Origin: Mortierella sp. BCC40632
Lineage: Eukaryota; Mortierellomycota; Mortierellomycetes; Mortierellales; Mortierellaceae
Assembly (NCBI GenBank): GCA_011634665.1
Contig: WAEK01000014.1
Location: 664,501 to 728,500 of the forward strand
Length of the DNA stretch: 64,000 bases
Direction of reading: 5' to 3'
In this document: one piece after another, positions 55,634 to 64,000 of the stretch
Layout: every line of letters starts with the position of its first letter
Position numbering within the stretch: position 1 is the first letter of the stretch
Notes under the pieces: model-generated
What the model was told of the DNA's origin: nothing
What the model saw: only the letters and a program-made list of their open reading frames with translations
Databases searched by the model: none
Position numbers and translations under genes: made by a program

Positions 55634-57295
55634 TCAGCGTTGGTCACTCTGCTGAGAGTAGAGTCCCCAAGCGACGTCTACGCTCAGCAGAGTGACCCAG
55701 AGCAGGAGGGCGCCGGGTCGGAGAGCCGCCCGCGGCTCATCCGAGGCTTCAGAGTCGCTGCTGCCGTCTACAGTCGACTCCTGCCCTTCCTGCTCCGCCT
55801 CCCCATCCTTCTCCTCCCACGACTCGTCTTCCTCGCCTCCGGCTTCTACTTCATCACCTCCTTCAAAGCCGGAGCCAGCGGGATCTTCAGGGCTATCGAT
55901 CCCGACGAGCTCATAGTCGTGGTTGTCGTCGTGGTGGCTCTCCTCCTCCTCTTGTGCCACCTCTTGTTCCTCCTCCTCCTCCGACACCACGACGACGACA
56001 TCCGGCTCCTCCACCGGATGCTCCACCAACGCATCCTCCACCTCATCCCCCGACTCACTAGATCTGAGTCGCTTCGAGGGCGAGTCTTCCTCATCGCTCT
56101 CGAGGGACCGCTTGGGGGTCCTGGGACAAGATGGGGCAGCCAACGGGGCGGTGGGGGTTGGGGCAAGGGCAGGGACAGGGGCTGTCGAGAGCCACCGCTG
56201 GCTGTTGGCACGTCGTCGGGCCATCTTCTGGGCGCGACGGACGTGGCGTGGTGGATAGGGGTTTCCCCGGTAGCTACGGACCACCAGGGAAAGGGGACGG
56301 ATGTAGCCGCCCACAGCCGGAGACGAGGGCTGTGCTGCTGGAGCAGGAAGCGGCTGCTCCGAAGCGTACCGCCGGACCAGCTCGCGGAAACGACGAGCAT
56401 ACTCCTGGTCCGGGCGGTCGCTTGATGGCGGGTGTGAAGTACCCCGAGGACGGCACGGCCAGGCTCGGGGACTAGGATGGGAGGGACCCGCCATCCTGGA
56501 AGAAGTGGATGCTGACTCGGCCGGGAAGAGCGGGACGGTCAGCAGGAGAGGCTCGGCCGGGGGCACGAGCGAAGGGAAAGAGGAAGAGGGAAGTGGAGGG
56601 GAGGCCGTGGGAGGAGACACGGCGGCGGGTGGCATGGCCGGGGACAAGAGAGAAGTCACCGGGTGGGTCGGCCATGGCTGCTGCTGTTGTTGCTGCTGCT
56701 GGTACACCCGCGAAAAGAGATGCACCACCGCCGATGCCCGGTTCACGACCGGCGCATTTGCGGTGGCGAAAGTGGAGGAGGAGGAGGAACCACCCAAAGC
56801 ACTGCTAGTGGTGGTGGTGGGCAAGGAACAGGGAGAGGAGGAGGAGGACTGGCGGCCCGCCAGAGACGCCTTGGGACGAGCCCATCGCGGCGTGGTGTGG
56901 AGAGAAGAGGTGGTGGGGCGGGAGTGGAGGTAGGGGGCGGGCCGCTGGGGACTACGCGGGGCAGGGCGGATGGGGAGGCAGGACGAGGAACGCCCTGGAG
57001 AATGTCCTGACGAGTCGGACTCGGACCCGGACTCGTCAGTCCCCGCGTAGTACACTAACCTTTGCAGGGAGGGTGGCGCTGCAAGAGGAGGAGCAGGGGG
57101 AGGAGGAGAGGAAGAAGAAGAGGGAGAGAGAGAAGGGGGGGACATGGTTGCTGCTTTCCTGGGTGTTGGTGTGGGTGCGGGTACGGGTGCGGGTGTCGAT
57201 GGTGAGGAGGCGGAAGGGAGGAAAGCAAAGAGCTTTTTTTTGTCAGAGTCAAGCTTTTCACGAGAAAAACGACACCACTGAAGGGGCCTTTCCAT
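55634..57295 (-). CDS. Ser/Pro-rich, probably nuclear protein of unknown function
   Basis: One frame from ATG 57295 to 55634, 553 residues. An in-frame upstream extension would run through (CT)n-encoded Ser/Leu repeats, so I reject it. MERPLQWCRFSREK is followed by long Ser/Pro/Ala-rich disorder and a poly-Gln run (about eight Gln). Next comes a more ordered basic patch: DQEYARRFRELVRRYASEQ, RSYRGNPYPPRHVRRAQKMARRRANSQRW. A nuclear-signal-like SPSKRLRSSES and a long Glu/Asp-rich region follow. Composition (GC-rich, with CCG/TCC codons) differs from the accessory DNA on its left. I do not recognise the family. A final exon boundary is possible because the last ~25 codons are hydrophobic and contain the hairpin annotated at 55642. 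Confidence 0.6.
   Translation of the reverse strand: MERPLQWCRFSREKLDSDKKKLFAFLPSASSPSTPAPVPAPTPTPRKAATMSPPSLSPSSSSSPPPPAPPLAAPPSLQRLVYYAGTDESGSESDSSGHSPGRSSSCLPIRPAPRSPQRPAPYLHSRPTTSSLHTTPRWARPKASLAGRQSSSSSPCSLPTTTTSSALGGSSSSSTFATANAPVVNRASAVVHLFSRVYQQQQQQQQPWPTHPVTSLLSPAMPPAAVSPPTASPPLPSSSFPSLVPPAEPLLLTVPLFPAESASTSSRMAGPSHPSPRAWPCRPRGTSHPPSSDRPDQEYARRFRELVRRYASEQPLPAPAAQPSSPAVGGYIRPLSLVVRSYRGNPYPPRHVRRAQKMARRRANSQRWLSTAPVPALAPTPTAPLAAPSCPRTPKRSLESDEEDSPSKRLRSSESGDEVEDALVEHPVEEPDVVVVVSEEEEEQEVAQEEEESHHDDNHDYELVGIDSPEDPAGSGFEGGDEVEAGGEEDESWEEKDGEAEQEGQESTVDGSSDSEASDEPRAALRPGALLLWVTLLSVDVAWGLYSQQSDQR
55642..55697. other. 21-bp-stem inverted repeat at the 3' end of the Ser/Pro-rich gene
   Basis: GGTCACTCTGCTGAG (55642-55656) and CTCAGCAGAGTGACC (55683-55697) are perfect inverted copies. 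The pairing continues inward for five more bases past a single mismatch, leaving a 14-base loop. It overlaps the last codons of the minus-strand gene. Confidence 0.9.
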
Positions 57296-57350
57296 TAGGA
57301 CGTTCAAATTGAGAGGCGAGAGAAATTTAACCCTCTGTATGTGACAAGAG

Positions 57351-57393
<43 letters not shown>

Positions 57394-57804
57394 GTTGTTC
57401 GTGAAAGAGTGAGTGTGGATGAGTGGATGAGTGGATGAGTGGATGAGAGAATAAAAAAAAAAAAATAGCGAGAGGGAAAGAGTAGTTGCATGCCACATCT
57501 CCTACTTTGCTGTGCATCACATCGCAGCCCATATTCGACTACTGTCTGACTGTCCTTGCACAGACCATGCTTGGGCTCATCAGCCCACTGAAATACATCT
57601 CTTCGCCGCACGATCCTTCGCACTTTGTTCCGATGTTCTGAACAGCCAAAGACGCGTTCTCCTGTCACACCCTTGTTCCTGAGACTGACTTGATCAACTT
57701 GCCCAATGACATTACCGAGACATCTTCTCTCCCTCTCTCTTTCACTCCTCTCTCCCACACTACATTTGGTGGAAGGAATTACTCTTAGCCACTAACAAGA
57801 CAAG

Positions 57805-57874
<70 letters not shown>

Positions 57875-59102
57875 ACAGTGACAAGGCCTAGGTAGATACT
57901 GGCTGAATAATAGCTGTTTACGACAAAGTCTTCCGATGTTCTCACTACGGTCTATCCTAACATCCTAATGCACAGTCCAGTACGTTGTAAAGTAGCCCAA
58001 GAAAGGATCGAGTGGTTTCGGATGTTGACGTTCGCAGTCTTGTACATTTCCATGATCCGAGTTACACCCACAATAACGAAGTAAATAAAGACAAATGAAC
58101 CTGAGAATCTTATGGATCTGGACTAGGAGCTCATTTGATTTGTCTCCTCGTACTTTGCATCAACACTCTCAAGAATCATTTGAAGATCTTCACAAAAAAA
58201 AAAAAAAAAACGTTCCCTTCTTTGTTCTCTCTCGCTCACTCTTCTCCTCTTCCATTTCCTGATGTCTTATGCTAACCTTACTGTTGTGCACGCCATCGGC
58301 TCTCCTACTTTTTGAAGAAACTCGGGTTAGAGAGACACTACTCAAGATAGTAATACCTCTTGTACCCGACGGCTGGGCTGACAAAAGAGAACTTCTGAGA
58401 AATACTATCTAGGATCCTTTGGTTCGCCTCTGAGGAAAGCAGATGCTCGGCTTTGGGTTGATTCGTCTTGCCGGATTATGTAGATCATTCGAAAGATAAT
58501 CGAGGCTGTTTCGAAGAACCTTGGTGAAAGGTTCCATAAAAAAAAAAAAAAAAAAAAAGTGTGTGTGCGTCCGCAGAATAGCCCTGATCCTCAAATAGTT
58601 TTCGTAATATATACCAGTTATCCCGTGATAATAGTGGCCAATATCTAAAGAGATATCGACGACCCTCAACAAAGGACACTGGCGCTGTATCGAACTCAAG
58701 GAAAATAGTGATCCTATCAAGGTTAGGAATGGGAATAGATGAAGACACGGGTTTCATTCATTCGATCACCTGCTCGTTTAGAAGAACAGGGCAACACAAG
58801 AGAGACATTCAAGAGTCCTGCCTGCAAAGGGCCTGCCAATTTAATCGAGATCCATGCACCGGCCTGTTCCCTGTGCGATCTATCGCTGTATTGTCCCAAG
58901 GGCAGTATTCAAGATTAAATCGAGAAAGCCAGGGAGGTGCGCCAAGTAGAGGCATCATCAGAGTGTGTGGCGTAGAATACACCCTTGTCGAGACGCTAGC
59001 TGAGTTGAATGAGCGACATTTATTGTGATAATAATGAATACTTCCCACACTGGATTCATGGAAAAAAAAACTAAGCTACTCGTGATTGATGCAGGGGAAA
59101 CT
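57296..59102. other. intergenic with two (GA)n tracts
   Basis: Holds (GA)n at about 57354-57392 and 57811-57871, a short GAGTGGAT tandem repeat near 57419-57446 and A-runs at 58192-58210 and 58539-58558. No supported gene. The low-complexity frames reading (TC)n as Ser-Leu are not genes. Confidence 0.5.
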
Positions 59103-61480
59103 CTACTCCGAGGGGGTTGCTTCGCAGAGCGGGCACATGCACTTGAAGCGGTAGTGCTGGAAAAGCTCTTGGCGACGCTGCTCAGTTGAAAGAGTTCCGT
59201 TCTTCTGATCAATGAATCCAACATGGAGCTCCTCTCCTGCCTTGATCTCCTTGGTTGCAACGACAGAGAGGTTGTTGTTGTGCTCCAGGTAAGCAATCTT
59301 GGTGTTGGGGTCGCATGAGTGCGACATGTAAGGGGTCACCTTGTAAAATCCTGCGCCGACAACAGGGCTGTCATGAGTGCTACGCAACTGCTCGGGTGAA
59401 GGCTAGAGACGATGTAGAAAGAAAAAAGCGGTGAGTACAAGTGTTAGAGAAGAGGAAAAAAAGCCACTCCAAATCTTTGTCAAAAATGGTTTGGGCTGTT
59501 TTTTTTTTTTTTTTGTTCGTTCATTACCTCGACAGAGCGGGTGGAGTCCAGAGAAGTAGAAACACCATAGGCGTTGTAGAGCAACTTGCCCTTCAATGCC
59601 AAGTAACGGTCCTCGTTGATGAACTCTTCAATTCCAGGGATCTTTGATCCGAGTGCAACTCTCAGAAGCTGAATCTCCTTCTCCTCTGCTGCCGATGGGC
59701 GGACCTCCAAGAAGCGGAGACGTTCAATATGGTCAAAGGCGTTGTACTCCTCGGTGCTGTTCAACGAGTCCTCATGGACCATGCGAACCAGGAACTTGGC
59801 GATCATTCCTGGGTATTTGTAGTTGGCCTCTTTGCTGTAATCGTACAATGCGCGTTCAGGTGAGGAGGCATCTTCAGCATCCTTTGTGCAGAGAACAGAG
59901 TGGAACTCGGCCATGGCGGGGGTCAAACAAGCCTCGGAACAGAAGACGACCTTGGTGCAGTCGGAACAAGGAACCTTGGAAGTCTCTTCAGTGATCTGCT
60001 TCAAGCAGTAGTGACAGAACTCGTTGCCCTCCAGCGAAGGCTCCAAAGAACTAACGAGCGGTGATTCCGAGTAGATTGTCTCTCCGACCGCGAAATCCTT
60101 GAGTGCGATCAATCCGCGACGAACAACCTTCTTTCCCTCTGCAGTGATGCCTTCTGGCAGCTCAGCGATCTTGACATTCATCTCCTTGGGGGGAAAAACT
60201 GTGTAATATTTTTCCTGTTTCTTTTGCACCTGCATTTCCATAGAGAAAGAGAAATATAAAAAAAAAATTGCTCAGTTCTTCTTCTTTTCTGCGTGAGAAA
60301 CAACAGAGCGACGCCTATGTACATCCGGGGATTCCACACACATACACACACATACACACACATACACACACATACACACAAACACATTCATTAACATGCA
60401 TTTACACACACCCCAACCAGATCTCGACAAACTTACATCCGCACTCAACATGCCCATCACCAGCGTAAAGACCTCCTGGGGAATCGTCTTTTGATAGACC
60501 ATGACCAACTCTGCGGGGGCAGGGTACACCTTCAACGCCTTGTAGAAGCAGATCGCAGCCATATCGAAGCCCTCGGGACCTTGTTTATCCACGACAAATC
60601 GTCATAACTCATGTCAGTTAGATCATTATCCAGTAAACTCGAATCCTGAGGAGGAAAAAAAAAAAAAAAAAAAAAAAAAGAGAAGAAAAAAAAGAGAACG
60701 TTCTCCCTCTTACCTCTCGTGAACAGGGCTTCACCAGTCGAGAGCTGTTCCATGCAGAACTTTTCGCGCTCCTCCATTGTCGTTGGGAACTCGGCCTCAT
60801 TGATGCCTGCAAGAGCTTCTTCAACAGACTTGGCGGTCCTTGTAGCCTTCTTTTGGTCATCCTCCTTCTGCTGCTTGCTCAAACGCTTGCGCTCCTTCTC
60901 TGAAAAGTTTGGTTGGAAAAGGAAAAAAAAAAAAAAAAAAAAAAGTCAAAGGTTAACGAGTGTTCGGCAGTCTTACTAGATTAGGATTCAGAATCGGGGG
61001 GAAATGGAGTTGCATGGTGAAATAAGAGCCGGTGTGATCTTCTCCTTCCGGGGGGAGAGAAGGAATGCTCTACACAGTGGGAAATCCATCCACCTTGCCA
61101 GCAACAACAACAACACAACAACAACACAACAACAACAACAAAAAAAAAAAAAAAAAAAGCTGACAGCGCCATTCGGATGTTCCCGTTATGATGGGGCTCT
61201 GTGGTCTGGCAAAGTCTCAAACAGTGTCAACTCAATAATACTCTTTTTGTTGTTGTTTTTCGCATGGTCTTGGAAAGGCATGCTGTTTTACAGTCCCCCG
61301 CCCTCGCTCCTCTCTTCTCGACTCCCCGCACTTTTTCCTTTCTCCATGCAATGCCCACTTACTCAACTTGCGACGGAAGTCGGGGTCATTCCTACGCTTC
61401 GAGTCAAAGTAGATGGCGTAACCAAGGGTAGCCACTGCCAGGGTACCGACCGTGGCTGCAACGATTGTCGATGTCTTCAT
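59103..61480 (-). CDS. TOM20 mitochondrial import receptor fused to a MYND/SET (SMYD-like) module
   Basis: Exons 61480..61363, 60899..60714, 60579..60437, 60229..59528 and 59402..59103 join with matching phases and give 482 residues. Residues 1-~165 are a full fungal Tom20: N-terminal anchor (VAATVGTLAVATLGYAIYF), basic KKERKRLSKQQK, FPTTMEEREKFCMEQLSTGEALF, then GPEGFDMAAICFYKALKVYP and the family end EKYYTVFPPKEMNVKI. In the same exon the frame runs straight into a SMYD-like part: VVRRGLIALKDFAVGETIY (SET start), a MYND zinc finger at about 221-263 (FCHYC, PCSDC, VVFCSEAC, FHSVLC), YMSHSCDPNTK (SET core), GEELHVGFID and a post-SET CMCPLC. Predicted outer-membrane receptor with a cytosolic methyltransferase-like domain. 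The usual Tyr of the final YID motif is Phe. Confidence 0.88.
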
Positions 61481-61841
61481 GGTCAGACGTAGAGGAAGGA
61501 ATGGAGGGAGAAGGGGAGGAGAGAGGAAGAGAGAGGAGAGGAGAGAGAGAGAGAGCGTTGGAAAAAGGAAACTCATTGACCGAAATGGTAAATACTGCAA
61601 ATCTACGTACGTTCAGAATTAATCCCTATTGTACATATCCACAACTGTAACAAGTCGACCGCGATAGAGTTCAGAGCAAGCAAACCCAGATTCATGGTAG
61701 TCTACCCATAGTTCAAACAGTTTGATTCAAGGCTCAAAGAGTGGAGGAGGAAGAATATAGAGTGAGGGGGGAAAAAAAGCGCCAGTATAATAATATTATC
61801 CAGCTATTTTATTGCCTGTCAAAAGATAAACCATTGCGCGC
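61481..61841. promoter_or_regulatory. upstream region of the TOM20 fusion gene
   Basis: About 360 bp between the TOM20-fusion start and the eS27 stop, both on the minus strand. On the minus strand the leader next to the start is pyrimidine-rich (CT-rich, about 61500-61560). No gene seen. Confidence 0.5.
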
Positions 61842-62656
61842 TTAAGCCTGCTTGCGGCGGAAAGAGCAGCCTGTAAAAAATATGCGTAGATCAAGAGCAG
61901 AAAGACAATAGTTTAATATCTCGCCGCCCTTTTCTTTTTTTTTCTTTTTCTTTTTCTTACCAAGCATTTTTTCAAAATGGCACCAAGAGAATCAACTTAC
62001 CCTCGGTGAGGCGGGTGATACCACCAGTGGGCTGAGCAAGAACGTTAGCGCAGCTCGAGCACATGACGACAGTCTGAGCGTGCGAGAAGACGGTGGTGAT
62101 CTGGACGCATCCCTGTTTGGTTGAATGCACAAAGATGGGGAAAAAAAATGTAATACACTGTAAGTCCATGCCCTGACAAACGAATGATGTACTTTGTAGA
62201 TATCCCCCTTCCCAAAATATCCTGTAAAGGGGGGCTGTATGCTAGACTCTACGAGTAGCTCCACAAAATTTGACTCCTGCCAAAATGCGTAGTGCCGATA
62301 ACGGGTAGGCAAAGACCGATCGCTACTGTCAGGACCGAATGCCATACTACGGAGTAAAGGCTAGTGAGAGGCTAGCTCCACTCTACTGTGCAGAGTGGAC
62401 ATCCTGTTCCTGAAGAAGCGCTGATCACAGTGCCACTATGTGGAATGTATGATAGGATTTGGTGTTTGGTGGGGCAATAATGTAGCTGCTGACAGAGTCC
62501 AAGTGATTCCAGGAACGCCTCTCATTCTCCTTCCGTATCAAGACTTACAGGGCACTTGACGTCCATGAAGTAGGAGTTGGGAGACTGCACAAGTCTCTTC
62601 AACTTGTGAGTCTTCTGCTCAAGAGCGTGGGAAGGGTTCAACAAATCGACGGCCAA
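61842..62656 (-). CDS. RPS27: 40S ribosomal protein eS27 (first codons in an unresolved upstream exon)
   Basis: Three exons join cleanly: 62656..62549, 62112..62001, 61870..61842. They read [67 protein letters not shown] and [14 protein letters not shown]. This is almost the whole eS27 sequence, including the C4 zinc ribbon (KCPGC and CSSC) and the usual C-terminus. It is a structural protein of the small ribosomal subunit. The codon before LAV is a TAG preceded by an AG acceptor, so the initiator Met and perhaps one residue lie in a tiny phase-0 exon somewhere in 62700-63490 that I could not place with confidence. The 436-bp second intron is long for this window. Confidence 0.9.
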
Positions 62657-63512
62657 CTATGAATCCAGCAGAAAAGAGGTTTGCGAGAAAGAGGGCGGGA
62701 GGAGGTGTTGAGATGTTAGTCTGGTGATGCATCTCTACATTTGAACTCGAGTTGAGAGAATCAAGGTGCCCCGCTGCGTGCTGCTCCCCATTTTGTGTCC
62801 TGCCAACAGCCTGACAGTTGGTTTGCTGAGGTGGTTCCTTTCGAGTAGGTGTGATGATGGCTGCTTTCACATTGAGAACCGATCTGATTCCTTTTGACAG
62901 ATCTCCTAGAAAGGCTCCTTTTCTGATGTCTCTTAAAAGGGATCCTGCATCTCAAGTTGTGGTGCATTGATTGATCGTCGTCAAAAGGGAATGTTGAGAG
63001 GATGCGATGGACACGATCGTCATCCATCATGAGCAATTGAATCTGTTGTTCCTGGGGTGATGCCTCATTATTTTTGATCAAAAATAAAGAAACAGGGTGC
63101 TGGCTGGCCCATCGATCCTTTCAGACTGACAAAACAGAAAATGCGGTATTGTTGAAAGATGGATGGCCCATGCTGGTCTATGGCGCCAGAGTGGTTTCTG
63201 TAGGATGGATACTGGAAACCCGTGGGTCTGTCGATGGATAGATTGACGAATGCTCCTCCCAATGGCTAGTTCGATATCCTGGAAGTCTGTTCCCATCCCC
63301 TCCATGAAATCACGTGTGCGTTTGAAGACGAACCATCTTGATTTTGAGAAGGAAAGGAGGAAACCAGACACACTGCAAAGACTCATTTTATTTCTTTCCA
63401 GTCACACCTGCTGTGGGGGGGACGAGTAGGAAAGTGGGGGTCGAGGGTGGAAGAACACACCTCCTCAAACTCTAGCCCTCTCGTCGCCAACAAACCATCA
63501 ACTGAACCTCTG
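62657..63512. other. eS27 first intron/promoter region
   Basis: No independent gene supported. It should contain the first mini-exon, leader and promoter of eS27 and the 3' flank of the GH72 gene. Candidate ATG|GT starts on the minus strand near 63320 and 63495 were seen but their donors are weak. Confidence 0.45.
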
Positions 63513-63999
63513 CTACACTCTATACAAACGCCTTCGCTTCATGGGCGCCCCACATGCTGCGTCCGAGAGTCGGGAAGCTTGAACTAGCTTGGCCATACCA
63601 TCAAAATGGCACGCAGAGGCATCTCCATGCCCAATCTCATGATAGTACTTGTTGTAAATATACGACAGTTTCTGGATCGAACTGCAAGAAGAATACTTGC
63701 CGTAGACGCCTTGGACACCATTACCAGCAATCTCATCACATGACACCAATCCACAGACCGCATTCAGCTGATCCCCAAGATTGTCCCCATAGGATTCATA
63801 AGAACCAGCAGCAGTACAACTCAGTGCAGACATCATGCATTCACAGGTCGCTTCAGAAGGCGTAGGAGGCAGCCACGCACTAGGCTCCCAGTTCTCAGTT
63901 CTTTCAGGACAGGCTGAAGCAGGGCGCACCTCGTTATATTGGTCCATACTAACCCCCAAAGGTTGGACAGCCATCAGAGCTGCCTTGAAGGAGTCAAAG
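63513..63999 (-). CDS. GH72 beta-1,3-glucanosyltransferase (Gas/Gel type), C-terminal X8/CBM43 end
   Basis: The frame is open through the right window edge, so only about 161 C-terminal codons are present. They read GVSMDQYNEVRPASACPER, then WLPPTPSEATCECMMSALSC, LNAVCGLVSCDEIAGNG and YGKYSSCSSIQKLSYIYNKYY. The spaced cysteines and the YGxYSxCSxxxKLS run match the Cys-rich X8/CBM43 domain that follows the GH72 catalytic domain in Gas1/Gel-type enzymes. These extend beta-1,3-glucan chains at the cell surface. The end (GAPMKRRRLYRV) is basic with no hydrophobic GPI tail, so this copy may be secreted or wall-bound rather than GPI-anchored, unless a further exon follows. Confidence 0.8.
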   Translation of the reverse strand, partial: FDSFKAALMAVQPLGVSMDQYNEVRPASACPERTENWEPSAWLPPTPSEATCECMMSALSCTAAGSYESYGDNLGDQLNAVCGLVSCDEIAGNGVQGVYGKYSSCSSIQKLSYIYNKYYHEIGHGDASACHFDGMAKLVQASRLSDAACGAPMKRRRLYRV

Positions 64000-64000
64000 T

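Noticed and set aside
57296..57532. N-terminal extension of the Ser/Pro-rich protein
   Set aside because: It reads through a (CT)n tract as Ser-Leu repeats and has no good start; ATG 57295 is a simpler start.

Overview
The window is nuclear DNA of a filamentous fungus, most likely an early-diverging one close to Mortierellaceae. That placement is my inference. The direct signs are genes with many short GT..AG introns, tracts of pure (GA)n/(CT)n and poly-A/T in introns and flanks, fungal housekeeping genes (TAF4, Tom20, eS27), and an accessory block with Crinkler-like remnants, F-box duplicates and transposon relics. No rRNA, tRNA or CRISPR was found.

Layout. 1-29.3 kb is a gene-dense core: the 3' end of an acidic/RS-rich protein; a small Cys-motif protein; a secreted YHR202W-type metallophosphatase; a four-TM protein; a secreted GH3 beta-glucosidase; a two-LIM protein; an alpha/beta-hydrolase-fold protein whose nucleophile Ser is a Gly; TAF4; a SETD9-like SET protein; and a Ulp/SENP SUMO protease. 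Most exon joins were rebuilt by matching splice sites to reading phase and conserved motifs. 29.3-55.6 kb is accessory. It holds a seven-exon protein of unknown function, a decayed hAT transposase next to a cluster of TACCGGTA motifs, an imperfect tandem duplication, two F-box-like genes in a large inverted duplication (one copy frameshifted), decayed effector-like fragments and a pogo/Tigger-type DNA transposon with 90-bp terminal inverted repeats. 55.6-64 kb returns to core genes: a Ser/Pro-rich nuclear-looking protein, a TOM20 receptor fused in frame to a MYND/SET (SMYD-like) module, ribosomal protein eS27, and the 3' end of a GH72 glucanosyltransferase with an X8/CBM43 domain.

Themes. Secreted wall enzymes (GH3, GH72), chromatin/transcription (TAF4, SETD9-like) and SUMO turnover (Ulp) sit side by side without operon-like logic. 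The most unusual single gene is the TOM20-SMYD fusion at 59.1-61.5 kb. The most unusual structure is the inverted F-box duplication with a transposon between its arms.
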